A stretch of DNA of 64,000 nucleotides from JAEXOD01 sp963667875 (GCA_963667875.2 CAXXGC010000001.1:1-64000); one strand, 5' to 3'. Positions 26,601-35,989 are shown, numbered from the stretch's first letter. The notes: a model not told the origin generated them from the letters alone. Numbers and translations: made by a program.

Positions 26601-27544
26601 CCAACTGGTCAACAAGAGAATATTTTGTAATTGTTGATACTGATGGTTCACCTGTTCCTGTTCTTTCGTGGCCAATTGGCGGAGCTACAGTTTATTCAAC
26701 AACGCAAAATTTATTCTGGTACTTAAATGGTTCCGGTGTCGGTTTAACTTATCAAGTTGAATTAAGTGCAACAAGCACATTTATCGGTACACCTACATTT
26801 ACAGGCCTGACAAACGCATCATTCGAACTTTCGGGTTTAACCGAAGGCCAGACAGTATATTGGAGAGTCCGTACCTTTGATGGTGTTACACCTTCAGCTT
26901 GGTCATCTTATGAATACTTTATAGTATATACATCTTCAGCTGCATTAATGCCATTATCGGGCAGTCCTTCAAGCGGTGTTGTAATAAATACAAATTCACC
27001 AACAATATCATGGGCTTTGCCTGCACCAAACAGTGGATTGACATACGAACTTGAAATTTCTTCGGATGCTAATATGAGTAATAGTGTACGTGTTAATGAT
27101 TTAACAAGTGCATATACCAATATTAACGATCTTGAAAACAACAGTACTTACTATTGGAGAGTTAGATCTAAAACATCAAATGGTATTTATTCAAATTACT
27201 CAAGCGTGGCTAATTTTAATACAGGTGATGATATTACCGGTGTAGAAGATGTAAATATTGTTCCGGCAAATTATTATATGGCTCAAAATTATCCTAATCC
27301 ATTTAATCCTACAACAAATATTAAATTTGGTCTTCCAAATTCAGGTAATATCAAATTGGTTATTTATAATGTTTTAGGACAAGAAATTAAAACATTAATT
27401 AATCAAAATCTAAATGCCGGAACATATAATATATTATGGAACGGACAAAACGAAGCCGGTATTAATGTACCAAGCGGTGTTTATTTGTATAGAATAACAT
27501 CCGGTAACTTTATTGATACTAAAAAGATGGTACTTATTAAATAA
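23636..27544 (+). CDS. 1302-residue fibronectin-type-III repeat surface protein with type IX sorting domain
   Basis: Signal peptide 1-20 (GLSAQP). After an initial FN3-like module (about 21-110), residues about 115-325 look like a HYDIN/choice-of-anchor-D type Ig region. Then come about nine FN3-like modules, each with P(T/S)xxWxL...TYxxQ(L/I)...L(T/S)xxTxYYWRV(R/K)(S/A)...S(A/N)WS. Several neighbouring modules are nearly identical (TPTVTGLTN...GLTPGxTYYWKVRSFNG), showing recent internal duplication. The C-terminus (about 1222-1302) is the sorting domain (QNYPNPFNPTT to TKKMVLIK). It is probably a cell-surface adhesin or scaffold; no enzymatic domain was seen. It is monocistronic, ended by a strong terminator. 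Confidence 0.85.
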   Translation: MKNLYKTFFILVLFTVGLSAQPVLQTPASFTTVNTLTPTFTWDVLAGATAYRIQISEDNTFATTVVNVNTGNLTSYTVTVPLGAGKTYYWHVKSNLSVNYSASYTFYTQPVTPSLTTMGDAVFGDFFADGTTVSAKTIGFVNNTLSDIVVTPTKTNLVGVDNFSVPGGDFVVPASGSYNYSIQLSQLTAGTTSVDYVFTYAGPGTPITISASAFGITPPTFTSNIINYGDVTVNTEVSSVFTVTNPSAVDLNFAWASVTAPFSNTAPVADPANYTILAGQSLNHTFKFNPTAIGSSMQNVIITYSTAGGAFGFAPLFLTGNSVFEVPTLTSPADGSYGVNICPTFIWNPVSFATTYYVLLSTDPDFTTYIPISSTVNAVTLTVPLAYCHKFYWKVYATDGVSQSAFSNTFSFTTVLGAPYLVSPTDNAFNQPTALTFIWNAVPGADTYTFELADDAGFANIISTQPGLTDVTASVSGLTSYTQYYWRVKAVNAHDQSEYTTYTFRTKLASPVLVFPANNSTNQSIVPLFDWNSVVGGSPITYTLQVAENAGFTVGVVTIPSLAVTEFQYYPPVNVLQNDKDYYYRVSATDIYGTSDYSTVFKFRTVREINPVLGWPIGGSGAFTNPQLFSWYLNEYAPGTIYDFELSLNANLTSPVIKVQNIDATTLSQTLSGLPGNVPLYWRIASKVSPTIVSHFSAIDSFTIQTPGFVALLPYPSHPVGGLTLYNTEATLYWYLIAAGTGLTYQVEINTNNTFTGTPTVTGLTNMYYSITGLTPGATYYWKVRSFNGLQYSAWSDAGVFVINGGGTPALPAASWPTGNNTVYTTSPTLYWYLNEYAQGLTYQLEINSTGTFTGTPTVTGLTNLYYDLSGLTPGNTYYWKVRSFNGSTYSAWTTMESFVVYNSITSANPVPSNPISGTTVYTTAPTLSWSLDGPGDGLVFFVQLSTDSLFATFTAFNSIAGNSVDVTGLTPGATYYWRVRSYNGSTYSNWSTREYFVIVDTDGSPVPVLSWPIGGATVYSTTQNLFWYLNGSGVGLTYQVELSATSTFIGTPTFTGLTNASFELSGLTEGQTVYWRVRTFDGVTPSAWSSYEYFIVYTSSAALMPLSGSPSSGVVINTNSPTISWALPAPNSGLTYELEISSDANMSNSVRVNDLTSAYTNINDLENNSTYYWRVRSKTSNGIYSNYSSVANFNTGDDITGVEDVNIVPANYYMAQNYPNPFNPTTNIKFGLPNSGNIKLVIYNVLGQEIKTLINQNLNAGTYNILWNGQNEAGINVPSGVYLYRITSGNFIDTKKMVLIK

Positions 27545-27574
27545 TTATGAATTATTAATTATAAATTATGAATT

Positions 27575-27606
27575 AAACCCGCGGTTAAGTAATTGGCCGC
27601 GGGTTT
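27575..27606 (+). terminator. intrinsic terminator
   Basis: AAACCCGCGG (27575-27584) and CCGCGGGTTT (27597-27606), followed by T residues, 31 nt past the FN3 protein stop. The intervening bases are a degenerate ATTATGAATT-type spacer that recurs at other intergenic sites in the window. Confidence 0.92.
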
Positions 27607-27746
27607 TTTTTGTTAAAGAAAAGTTTACGGCATATATAAACCACTTAAATAATTTTGAATTCTTAATTTTTAATTTTTAATTCTCAATTAAAAAGACTAT
27701 AGTGTATTTAAGCTGTGGTTTATTTTTGCGTTTTTGAAATAACTTA

Positions 27747-28376
27747 TTACGGCATATATAAACCGCCGGTTTGTTCAAGCCAATCGGCAATTTTTTCGAC
27801 CGCATTTTCAACGCTGTTGTCCGATACATCAAGATGATAAACAGGCAGAAGTGAATTATTAACTATTTCTCTTAATTTGTTTTGCTCTTCGATAAACAAA
27901 TTTAAATTATTGTATTGTGAGGGATTACCCGATACTTTTAACCTCTCAATTTTGGCTGATTCAAACGAATTGGGAGTTCGGCTGCAAAAAACAACTCTAA
28001 AACCAATATTTAATAATCTTTCTTCCAGCCATTTAAAATCATATTCTCTAAAATTTGCCATTTTTTGATACATTTGGGTGGATATATGAAATCTATCAAC
28101 AATCCATGAATAATATTTTAATAATTCAAATAATTTAACCCAAGTATCGTAAGTTACCATAGCTTTTTGTTCTTCTTCCTTATTAAAATTAATTAAACCG
28201 CGTCCCCAAGGATAATTAGTAAACGCACACCATTCGCCGGAAACAAGCGGGGAGTGATAACGATATTTTCGTGGTCCAACAACGCGTGGATGTTCATTTA
28301 AAGCAAAAGCAATTTCCGTTTTCATTGTTAAACGGGTTCCTTCCAAAATAATTTTTGGACATAACTTTTTTCCCAT
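27747..28376 (-). CDS. thymidylate/deoxynucleoside-kinase-like P-loop protein with degenerate Walker A
   Basis: A 209-residue protein resembling thymidylate or deoxynucleoside kinases. The P-loop position reads LEGTRLTMKTEIA (11-23). The Walker A pattern GxxxxGK(T/S) is kept except that Met18 replaces the second Gly (G13...M18-K19-T20). The motif VDRFHIST (93-100) corresponds to the DR(F/Y)xxS substrate motif of the family. A later segment GFRVVFCSRTPNSFESAK fits the lid region. Kinase activity is uncertain because of the altered P-loop. It is divergent from the NlpC/P60 lipoprotein gene with under 70 bp between starts. An 18-base duplicate of its 3' end lies at 27625-27642. Confidence 0.65.
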   Translation of the reverse strand: MGKKLCPKIILEGTRLTMKTEIAFALNEHPRVVGPRKYRYHSPLVSGEWCAFTNYPWGRGLINFNKEEEQKAMVTYDTWVKLFELLKYYSWIVDRFHISTQMYQKMANFREYDFKWLEERLLNIGFRVVFCSRTPNSFESAKIERLKVSGNPSQYNNLNLFIEEQNKLREIVNNSLLPVYHLDVSDNSVENAVEKIADWLEQTGGLYMP

Positions 28377-28444
28377 TACCCAATCCGTAAATTTGTTTGA
28401 AATAATTATTATTTATGGTAAATTACAATAAAAAATATAAAAAT

Positions 28445-29359
28445 ATGAAAAAAATAATAATTGTTTTTCCACTCGTTTTGATTATAATAAGTTTATTAAT
28501 CAGCTGTTCGGGTAATTTAGTGAACAAAAACAATACTATAGACTATTATGAATTTAATAAATTAATTAATCCTTTGAAACCGAACACACAAGATTTGTTG
28601 AAATACAACAGTAAAACACCTGGTGATTTTATTACCACAACTAAAGGTGAAACAAAAATTGAGGGTTATGTAACGGGAAACAAAACATTTTACAATAATA
28701 TTATTAAACCGGAGCTGTTGAAATATTTAGACACATTAAAAAAAATGCCGCAAGCAAACAGTATTAACCAAATAGCGTTGTTTGTCCATCAAACTTATGG
28801 AATATATTTTGGTAAAGATTTTTATAGATGGGGAGGTGACATTAACGATTTAGATGATCCTCAAGGGAAAAAATTTAGAGGAGAGTTTAAATATGGTTTA
28901 GATTGTTCCGGATTTACAACTTCGGCATATGAAATTGCTGTTGATTTAGGAATAATAAACGACCAAGACAGTGCCGCACAATTTTCATCAAAAGGATTTA
29001 AGCATTATTGCGAAAAATACGGATTTTTGGATAGCGGTGGAATTGACAATACCAGTAATAATTTTAGAGTAGATACAAAAGAACTGGCAATTTTGGGAAG
29101 TCTGGTTTTTACAGTTCCCGCAGGTGGAGAACCTACTGAGGCAGAAGTACAACTATTACAGCCGGGAGATATTGTCGGCAGATCGGGACATTTTGGAATT
29201 ATAGTTTTTATCAATAATAAACCATATTATTTAGAATCGGGCGGCTGGGTAGTACCCCAAAATGGTGGTCTTCCATATAGTGCTAAAGAAGCATTAAAAA
29301 TATTTGCACAAAACGGAATATTATTTGTTAGGAGAGTTTTGCCTAAAATAAATAATTGA
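28445..29359 (+). CDS. NlpC/P60-like lipoprotein
   Basis: A 304-residue lipoprotein. The start at 28445 is preferred over an in-frame ATG at 28415 because it yields a clean lipoprotein signal (MKKIIIVFPLVL...LLISC, lipidated Cys21); neither start has a clear ribosome site. The catalytic part resembles NlpC/P60 cysteine peptidases, with C154 in GLDCSGFT and H249 in GRSGHFGIIVF, and a polar third residue in YYLESGG. Known relatives cleave peptide bonds in cell-wall stem peptides. The N-terminal 130 residues are not recognised. It has no obvious operon partner and is divergent from the kinase-like gene. Confidence 0.75.
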   Translation: MKKIIIVFPLVLIIISLLISCSGNLVNKNNTIDYYEFNKLINPLKPNTQDLLKYNSKTPGDFITTTKGETKIEGYVTGNKTFYNNIIKPELLKYLDTLKKMPQANSINQIALFVHQTYGIYFGKDFYRWGGDINDLDDPQGKKFRGEFKYGLDCSGFTTSAYEIAVDLGIINDQDSAAQFSSKGFKHYCEKYGFLDSGGIDNTSNNFRVDTKELAILGSLVFTVPAGGEPTEAEVQLLQPGDIVGRSGHFGIIVFINNKPYYLESGGWVVPQNGGLPYSAKEALKIFAQNGILFVRRVLPKINN

Positions 29360-29434
29360 TAAAAATAATTGTATGAAACGATAAAATGAAACAGGGAGGT
29401 TTTTAAATTAAAAAAGTAAAAGTAGATTAGCTTT

Positions 29435-31753
29435 TTAATTATCAGTAATGGGTAAATTTATTATAAATGAAGTTCCTTTTCCAACTTCACTTATTATGTC
29501 AATAGAACCATGATGTTTACTCACAAATTCCGAAGCAAGCAATAATCCAATGCCGGTACCTTTTTCCCCTTGTGTTCCCTTTCGCGATTTTGTATGTTCG
29601 ACTTTAAATAGATTTGATATAGTCTCCTTATCCATTCCAATTCCTGTATCGGTTATAGATACTGTAATATTTGAATCGATTTTTGATAGCACTAAAGTTA
29701 TTTTTCCGTTTACAGGAGTAAATTTAATACTATTTGAGAGAATATTTCTAAAAACAGAATTTAACATTTCTTCATCACCAACAAATTCTGTTTTTTGCGA
29801 ATTAGAGAATATAAGATCAATATTTTTTAAATTACTGGTATGACGCAACGATTCAATAGATTCCGATAATAATTCGCTTAAATCTAATTTTCGGGGATAA
29901 AATTTAATCCCATCGGTCTGAAGTCTGCTCCATTGAAGTAAATTTTCCAAAAGTTTATATGTGTTTAATGCTAACGATGTTGTATTGGTAAGCATCTGTT
30001 TTTTATCATCATCGTCATATTCATTATAGCTGTTAGTAAGTAAATCTAAAAATCCCAAAATACTCATAAAAGGATTTCTTAAATCGTGTGCAATAATAGA
30101 GAAAAATTTATCCTTAGTGCTGTTAAGTTCTTTAAGATTGTTTTCCGAATTGATTAGCTGTTTGTTTGTTGCGTTTAATTCATGGTTAAGTAAATCAACT
30201 TCTCTTTTATTTTGTAAAATTTGTCTGTTTGTTCGTTTTTTTAATCTATTGGAATAAAACAGAAAAGCAGTTAAAGAAGCAAAAATAAGCAAAGCAAATA
30301 CAGCCATATTTTTAACATAGTTTTGCTGCTTTATTTCAAATTCTTGTCTAATTGTTCGTGAGCGTAATAATTCATTTTCTTTTTCACGTTTATCAGTTTC
30401 ATATTTTTCTTTGTAGTCGTTAATCATCCTTATATTTTCGGCACTATATAAACTATCGCTATAAACCCTATAAAGTTTTAAATAATAAAGAGATTTATTA
30501 ACATCATTTTTCTTTTCGTAAATATCTGCTAAATAACCATAAGCTTCTTTACTAAAATCAGGCATTTTCTCTTTGTTTAGAAAATCCAAAGATTTATAAA
30601 GATACGTTTCTGCCAATTCAAAATTACCAAGTTTGGCAAATATTCTTCCCAGGTTATTTAAACTGCCAACAATTGCTTTTCTGTCACTTGCTTCAACGGC
30701 TATCTTGTAGGCTTTTAAATGAAACTCTTTTGCATCTTGATATTTGCCCAACTGAAAATACAATTTCCCAAGATCGTTATAAACGTTTGATTGACCGTTT
30801 TTATGTTTTATTTTAATATAAAGTTCAAGTGCTTTCTGGTAGTAGTTATCTGCTTCATTATAAATTTTTTGTTCAAAACAATAATTCCCAATATTTTCGT
30901 TGCTATAAGCTTTGCCAAATGTGTAATTAATTTTGTTTGAAATGTCCAGAGATTTATAATAATAAGATCTCGTTTTTTCCAAATCACCAAATTTTTGATA
31001 AAGCATTCCCATATTATTTGTACATAAGGTTAGTCCGGCGCTATCTTTTGCTTCTTCCTTTAGTTTTATAGCTTGCTGATAATATTTAAGTGCCTTAAAA
31101 TAATTTCCCCAATTCCAATGTAAAACACCTATATTATTATAAGAGCCTGCAATAGCTTTTTTATCTTGTATTGCTTTTCGTAATGCTAAGGCTTCTAAAA
31201 AATATTTTTCCGCGTCAACAAGTTTTCCGGTCTTCCAGCAATTAAACCCAATACAAGTTAAAGCAAATGAAATTTGAACTGTGTCTTTTATTTCTCGATT
31301 TAATTTTAAGGCTTTAAAATGATATTCTGTGGATTTTGGAAAAATATATAGTTTTTCATAACCTAAACCAAGTCGTGAGTAAATATTGGCTATTATTTTT
31401 TTATTGCTGTATTTGTTATAAAACTTTAATGCATTTTTACAAACAATAATAGTGGAATCATAATCCTGCCGTTCATAATAGCCATTACTAAGATTTAATA
31501 ATGCCTCGGTGGCACTATTGTAGTCTTCGTTGAAAATGGCAAGAGTATAAGCAGTTTTTGCTGTTTTTATAGCTTTTATTGGATCTGATTTAGTATAGAT
31601 AGCAGATAGTTTAATTGAGCATATTATTTTATCGTTTACCGTTCCTTCCTTTATTATAGCCTCTAAACTATCAATTGATTTTTGGCTGGATTGGGGATAT
31701 ATTAATGAAGTTAAAAGTAATATAAATAGGATTGTTTTGCCGAGTTTATCCAT
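29435..31753 (-). CDS. TPR-repeat sensor histidine kinase, copy 1
   Basis: A 772-residue membrane histidine kinase. A signal peptide (about 1-21, LIYPQ) precedes a periplasmic array of about eight to ten TPR-like repeats (about 25-440, each with A(L/E)..Y..A(L/I).(L/I)). A charged coiled segment, one membrane helix (482-501) and a coiled coil (about 505-545) follow. HisKA has His556 (FFSIIAHDLRNP). The HATPase has NILSNSIKF (670-678), DTGIGM (702-707) and GTGIGL (732-737). No receiver gene is adjacent, so the partner is unknown. A near-identical paralogue of equal length lies 214 bp upstream on the same strand, so the pair is a tandem duplication. Confidence 0.93.
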   Translation of the reverse strand: MDKLGKTILFILLLTSLIYPQSSQKSIDSLEAIIKEGTVNDKIICSIKLSAIYTKSDPIKAIKTAKTAYTLAIFNEDYNSATEALLNLSNGYYERQDYDSTIIVCKNALKFYNKYSNKKIIANIYSRLGLGYEKLYIFPKSTEYHFKALKLNREIKDTVQISFALTCIGFNCWKTGKLVDAEKYFLEALALRKAIQDKKAIAGSYNNIGVLHWNWGNYFKALKYYQQAIKLKEEAKDSAGLTLCTNNMGMLYQKFGDLEKTRSYYYKSLDISNKINYTFGKAYSNENIGNYCFEQKIYNEADNYYQKALELYIKIKHKNGQSNVYNDLGKLYFQLGKYQDAKEFHLKAYKIAVEASDRKAIVGSLNNLGRIFAKLGNFELAETYLYKSLDFLNKEKMPDFSKEAYGYLADIYEKKNDVNKSLYYLKLYRVYSDSLYSAENIRMINDYKEKYETDKREKENELLRSRTIRQEFEIKQQNYVKNMAVFALLIFASLTAFLFYSNRLKKRTNRQILQNKREVDLLNHELNATNKQLINSENNLKELNSTKDKFFSIIAHDLRNPFMSILGFLDLLTNSYNEYDDDDKKQMLTNTTSLALNTYKLLENLLQWSRLQTDGIKFYPRKLDLSELLSESIESLRHTSNLKNIDLIFSNSQKTEFVGDEEMLNSVFRNILSNSIKFTPVNGKITLVLSKIDSNITVSITDTGIGMDKETISNLFKVEHTKSRKGTQGEKGTGIGLLLASEFVSKHHGSIDIISEVGKGTSFIINLPITDN

Positions 31754-31967
31754 TATTTAGCATATTTTATATATATTTGATATTATATCTTAAACAGTAT
31801 ACAGAAATTACCATTTTTTTATAAGTTAAACAAGAAAAATAAAATCGGATTAAAAAATCCATTAAGTGACTTTAGTAGAAAAAGGTTTTGATTGATTTTG
31901 TATGTTTTGTCGTATGAGGTCAAGATTAATAAGTTATAATTAACAATATTTAGATATAATTGTTTAA

Positions 31968-34286
31968 TTAATCGTTTGTTGTAGGTAAATTGATAATAAA
32001 CGATGTTCCCTTTCCAACTTCACTCTTAATATCAATAGAACCATGATGTTTGTTAATAAATTCATAAGCTAACAGAAGTCCAATTCCGGTTCCTTTTTCA
32101 CCTTGTGTACCTTTACGTGATTTTGTTTGACCTACTTTAAATAGATTAGATATTGTATCCTTATCCATTCCAATTCCTGTATCTGTTATTGAAACAGCAA
32201 TATTTAAATCGTTTTTTAACAAATCCAGTGTTATTTTTCCGTTTTCCGGTGTGAATTTAATGCTGTTTGACAAAATATTTCTAAAAACAGAATTAAGCAT
32301 CTCTTCATCACCAACAAATTCTACTATCTGCGAATTTGAGAAAATTAGCTCAATATTTTTTAGGTTGCTAGTATGACGTATAGTTTCTACAGATTCTTTA
32401 ATTAGCTCATTTAAATTCAGTTTCCTGGGATAAAACTTAATTCCGTCAGTCTGAAGCCTGCTCCATTGAAGTAGATTTTCTAAAAGTTTATATGTGTTTA
32501 GTGCCAATGATGTAGTATTTGAAAGCATTTGTTTTTTATCATCATCATCATACTCGTTATAACTGTTTGTAAGTAAATCCAAAAATCCTAAAATACTCAT
32601 AAAGGGATTTCTTAAATCATGGGCAATAATAGAGAAAAATTTATCTTTAGTACTGTTTAGTTCTTTAAGATTGTCTTCCGAATCAATTAATTGTTTATTC
32701 GTTTCATTTAATTCTCTGTTAAGTAAATCAACTTCTTTTTTGTTTTGTAAAATTTGTTTATTTGTCCGTTTTTTTAATCTGTTTGAATAAAACAGGAATG
32801 CGGTTAATGATACAAAAACCAGTAATGCAAACAAAGCCATATTATTTGTATAGTTTTGTTGTTTAATTTCATATTCTTGTCTGGCAGTTCTTGAGCGCAA
32901 TAATTCGTTTTCCTTTTCTCGTTTATCGCTTTCATATTTTTCTTTATAGTCAATAATCATTCTAAAATTTTCGGCACTATATAAACTATCGCTATACGCT
33001 TTGTAAAGTTTTAAATAATAAAACGCTTTGTAGATATTATTTTTTTTCTCGTTTATTTCTGCTAATAGACTATAAGTATCTTTAATAAAATCCGGCATTT
33101 TTTCCTTTTTTAAAAGCTCTAACGATTTGTTAAGATACGATTCGGAAATATCCAAATTGTTAGTTCTCATACAAATTCGGCCTAAATTGATTAAACTGCC
33201 AACTAATGCTTTTCTGTCCGAAGCTTCAACAGCTAAGGCGTAAGCTTTTAAATGAAAGCTTTTTGCTTCTTTATATTTGCCTAATTTATAATATAATTTG
33301 CCTAGATCATTATAAACGTTAGATTGACCATTTTTGTGTTTGATGCTAATATAAAGTTCAAGTGCTTTTTGGTAATAATTATCTGCTTCATTATATATTT
33401 TTTTCTCAAAACAATAATTTCCAATGTTTTCGTTGCTGTAAGCTTTGCCAAATGCGTAATTAATTTTATTAGAAATTGCCAGCGATTTGTAATAATAATT
33501 GCTTGTGTTTTCAAAATCGCCAAATTTTTGATAAAGTATGCCTATATTGTTTGAACAGAATACTAAACCAACACTATCTTTTATCTCTTCTTTAATTTTT
33601 ATGGCTTCAAGATAATATTTGAGTGCTTTAAAGTAATTACCCCAATTCCAATGCAAAATACCAATATTGGTTAGTGAAACAGAGATAGCTTTTTTTTCAT
33701 TTATTTTTTTTCGTAAATCAAGAGCTTCTAAATTATATTTCTCCGATTCGGTAAAATTTCCAATTCGCCAATAATTTAATCCTATACATGAAAGAGCGTA
33801 GGAAATTTGGATAGTATCTTTTATTTCGCGATTAATTTTTAAAGCATCAAAATAATATTCGTTTGCCTGTGGAAAAATATAAAGCCGTTCGTAACTTAAA
33901 CCTAAATTAATATACAATTTGGAAATGATTTTTTTATTGCTATACTTATTGTAAAAATTTAATGCCTTGTTAAAATAAACTATAGCCGAATCAAAATTTT
34001 GTTGAGTATTAAAACCAATGCCTATATTTAATAAGGATTCTGTTGCACCGTTGTTGTCTTTATTTTTTAATGCAATAAAGTATGCGGTTTTTGCAATTAA
34101 TATACTTTTAACCGGATTGTTTGTTGAATATATTGCAGATAGTTGATTGTACCCGGAAATAATATCTTTAACAGATCCTGTTTTTGTAATTATCTCCAGG
34201 CTGTCAATTGTCTTTTGACTGAATTGAGGATATATTATTGAAGAAACAAATAATAATAATATTATTCTTTTTGCTAAACCCATCAT
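31968..34286 (-). CDS. TPR-repeat sensor histidine kinase, copy 2
   Basis: A 772-residue paralogue of the next gene downstream, aligning without gaps: signal peptide to YPQ (19-21), TPR array, membrane helix near 482-501, His556, and the boxes NILSNSIKF, DTGIGM and GTGIGL. The kinase half is almost unchanged between the copies. The first 130 residues and several TPRs are more divergent, consistent with different ligands. An IS1380-type element is inserted about 215 bp upstream of the start codon and may affect its promoter. No cognate response regulator is adjacent. Confidence 0.93.
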   Translation of the reverse strand: MMGLAKRIILLLFVSSIIYPQFSQKTIDSLEIITKTGSVKDIISGYNQLSAIYSTNNPVKSILIAKTAYFIALKNKDNNGATESLLNIGIGFNTQQNFDSAIVYFNKALNFYNKYSNKKIISKLYINLGLSYERLYIFPQANEYYFDALKINREIKDTIQISYALSCIGLNYWRIGNFTESEKYNLEALDLRKKINEKKAISVSLTNIGILHWNWGNYFKALKYYLEAIKIKEEIKDSVGLVFCSNNIGILYQKFGDFENTSNYYYKSLAISNKINYAFGKAYSNENIGNYCFEKKIYNEADNYYQKALELYISIKHKNGQSNVYNDLGKLYYKLGKYKEAKSFHLKAYALAVEASDRKALVGSLINLGRICMRTNNLDISESYLNKSLELLKKEKMPDFIKDTYSLLAEINEKKNNIYKAFYYLKLYKAYSDSLYSAENFRMIIDYKEKYESDKREKENELLRSRTARQEYEIKQQNYTNNMALFALLVFVSLTAFLFYSNRLKKRTNKQILQNKKEVDLLNRELNETNKQLIDSEDNLKELNSTKDKFFSIIAHDLRNPFMSILGFLDLLTNSYNEYDDDDKKQMLSNTTSLALNTYKLLENLLQWSRLQTDGIKFYPRKLNLNELIKESVETIRHTSNLKNIELIFSNSQIVEFVGDEEMLNSVFRNILSNSIKFTPENGKITLDLLKNDLNIAVSITDTGIGMDKDTISNLFKVGQTKSRKGTQGEKGTGIGLLLAYEFINKHHGSIDIKSEVGKGTSFIINLPTTND

Positions 34287-34500
34287 ATTAAGAAAAATAT
34301 AGAAATTATAATATTAAAAGTCAAAATAGTTGACAAAAATTACTATTTATTTAATTAGAAAAACAGAGAAAAATAACAATAAAAAATTTATTAGTATTTG
34401 TGCATTAGTATAATGAAAATTAATAATACTTCAAATATAAAAGATAAAGTTTAAATAAAATGTTTAAAAATTAAATTAAAATCTGCGGGAAATGGATAAT

Positions 34501-35989
34501 CCCAAATTTTGCAATAGAGAAAAAAGAAATGGCATAAAAGCAATAAAAACAGTAATTTAGGGCAAAAAATAACCGGAAGGAAAAAATGCTGCCAAACGGG
34601 GAAAAATCATACATAAAATACGAGTATACCGACAAGAATATATCCTCATGGGGCGGAATGAGGATATTAAAAATATTAATGGATGAAACAGGTATAAAGG
34701 AAAAGCTAAAGAGCTTAAATTTACCAATATCAGGAAGTAATTGTGGATACAACGCCATTGATATAATAGAAAGCTTTATGGTATGTGTTTGGTTGGGAGG
34801 AGTAAGATTTAGTCATACAGCATTAGTTCGATTTGATGAAGTATTAAAAAAGATATTTGGATGGAAACGAGTAGCCAGTATCAGTACATATACAAGGTTT
34901 TTTAGAAAGTTTAGTAATAAAAGGAACAACGAAATATTTCCTGAATTGAATCAATGGTTTTTTGAACAAATACCAATAAAAAAGTATACACTCGATGTGG
35001 ATTCAACAATATTAACGCGATATGGAGAACAGGAAGGAGCGAAGGTTGGATATAATCCAAAGAAACCGGGTCGAAATGCACATCATCCATTATTAGCTTT
35101 TATGTCAGAATTACGAATGGTAGTCAATGCATGGTTAAGACCAGGCAATGTAGCATCAAACAGTAATATATATAAATTCTTAAAAGAAACAATTGCTATA
35201 TTGAAAGATAAGCAGATAGGATTATTAAGGGCAGATAGCGGATTTTATGGACACAAATTCTTTGAATATTTAGAAGAAAAAGCAATAAACTATATAATAG
35301 CATGTAAAATGTATCCAACGCTAAAAAGACAGATAAAAGACTTAAAAAAATGGATAATAGTAGATAAAGGGATACAAATAACAGAATTTGATTTCAAAGG
35401 AAATAATTGGTTAGGCAAAAACCGACGGATGGTAGTAATAAGGCAATCAGAAAGGTTAAAACCAAAAGCAATGGGAAAAATGTTATTTCCTGAGCTTGAA
35501 GGACTAAAAGAATATCGATATCAATGTTATGTTACTAATCTAGATTTGCCGGTAAAAGCAATCTGGGATTTATACAGAGGAAGAGCAGATGCCGAAAATA
35601 GAATAAAAGAATTAAAATATGATTTTGGAATAAATAGCTTTTGTATGGATGAATTTTGGGCAACAGAAGCCGCATTTAGAATGATTTGTGTCTCGTATAA
35701 TATTATGAGTTTATTTAGGCAAGTAGCCCTAAAAGGGAATGTATTTCCAACATTATCGACCATAAGGTTCCAATGCTTTGCAATAGGAAGCTATATAAAG
35801 AAGGACGGTAGAGATGAGGTATTAATGCTCTCGGTTAAACAGAAAAAACGGGGTTGGATTGATGGGTTATTCTCAAAAGTCATTGATCTAGGACCACCTT
35901 TCCCCATACATTTTTAATATTTGCTAAATTTTTAGGGGATTCTTTTTAAAAAATCTGATTTTGTTTGATTTTCTATTGCAAAATCTGGG
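34501..35989 (+). mobile_element. complete IS1380-family insertion sequence
   Basis: 1489 bp. The terminal inverted repeats are CCCAAATTTTGCAATAGA (34501-34518) and TCTATTGCAAAATCTGGG (35972-35989), 17 of 18 matched. The 5-bp direct repeat ATAAT flanks both ends (34496-34500 and 35990-35994), within the 4-5 bp range known for the family, although in A/T-rich DNA part of it could be chance. One intact transposase gene fills the element. The non-autonomous element at 19686-20074 carries closely similar ends. Confidence 0.9.
34586..35917 (+). CDS. IS1380-family DDE transposase
   Basis: A full-length 443-residue transposase. The DDE catalytic triad fits D139 (LDVDST), D217 (LRADSGFYG) and E337 in YRGRADAENRIKELK, which is the Y-R-E-K type signature of the DDE_Tnp_1 group. 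There is no frameshift or internal stop, so it is probably active. The ribosome site AAGGAAA precedes the ATG. It lies wholly inside the inverted repeats at 34501 and 35989. It could mobilise the MITE at 19.7 kb in trans, given the shared ends (inference). Confidence 0.93.
   Translation: MLPNGEKSYIKYEYTDKNISSWGGMRILKILMDETGIKEKLKSLNLPISGSNCGYNAIDIIESFMVCVWLGGVRFSHTALVRFDEVLKKIFGWKRVASISTYTRFFRKFSNKRNNEIFPELNQWFFEQIPIKKYTLDVDSTILTRYGEQEGAKVGYNPKKPGRNAHHPLLAFMSELRMVVNAWLRPGNVASNSNIYKFLKETIAILKDKQIGLLRADSGFYGHKFFEYLEEKAINYIIACKMYPTLKRQIKDLKKWIIVDKGIQITEFDFKGNNWLGKNRRMVVIRQSERLKPKAMGKMLFPELEGLKEYRYQCYVTNLDLPVKAIWDLYRGRADAENRIKELKYDFGINSFCMDEFWATEAAFRMICVSYNIMSLFRQVALKGNVFPTLSTIRFQCFAIGSYIKKDGRDEVLMLSVKQKKRGWIDGLFSKVIDLGPPFPIHF

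Noticed and set aside
33302..33554. Short frames on both strands inside the TPR kinase gene
   Set aside because: They are antisense or out-of-frame shadows of the TPR repeats, whose regular codon pattern keeps other frames open.
34287..34500. IS inserted inside a gene
   Set aside because: The sequence joined across the target site codes for nothing on either strand; the insertion is intergenic.
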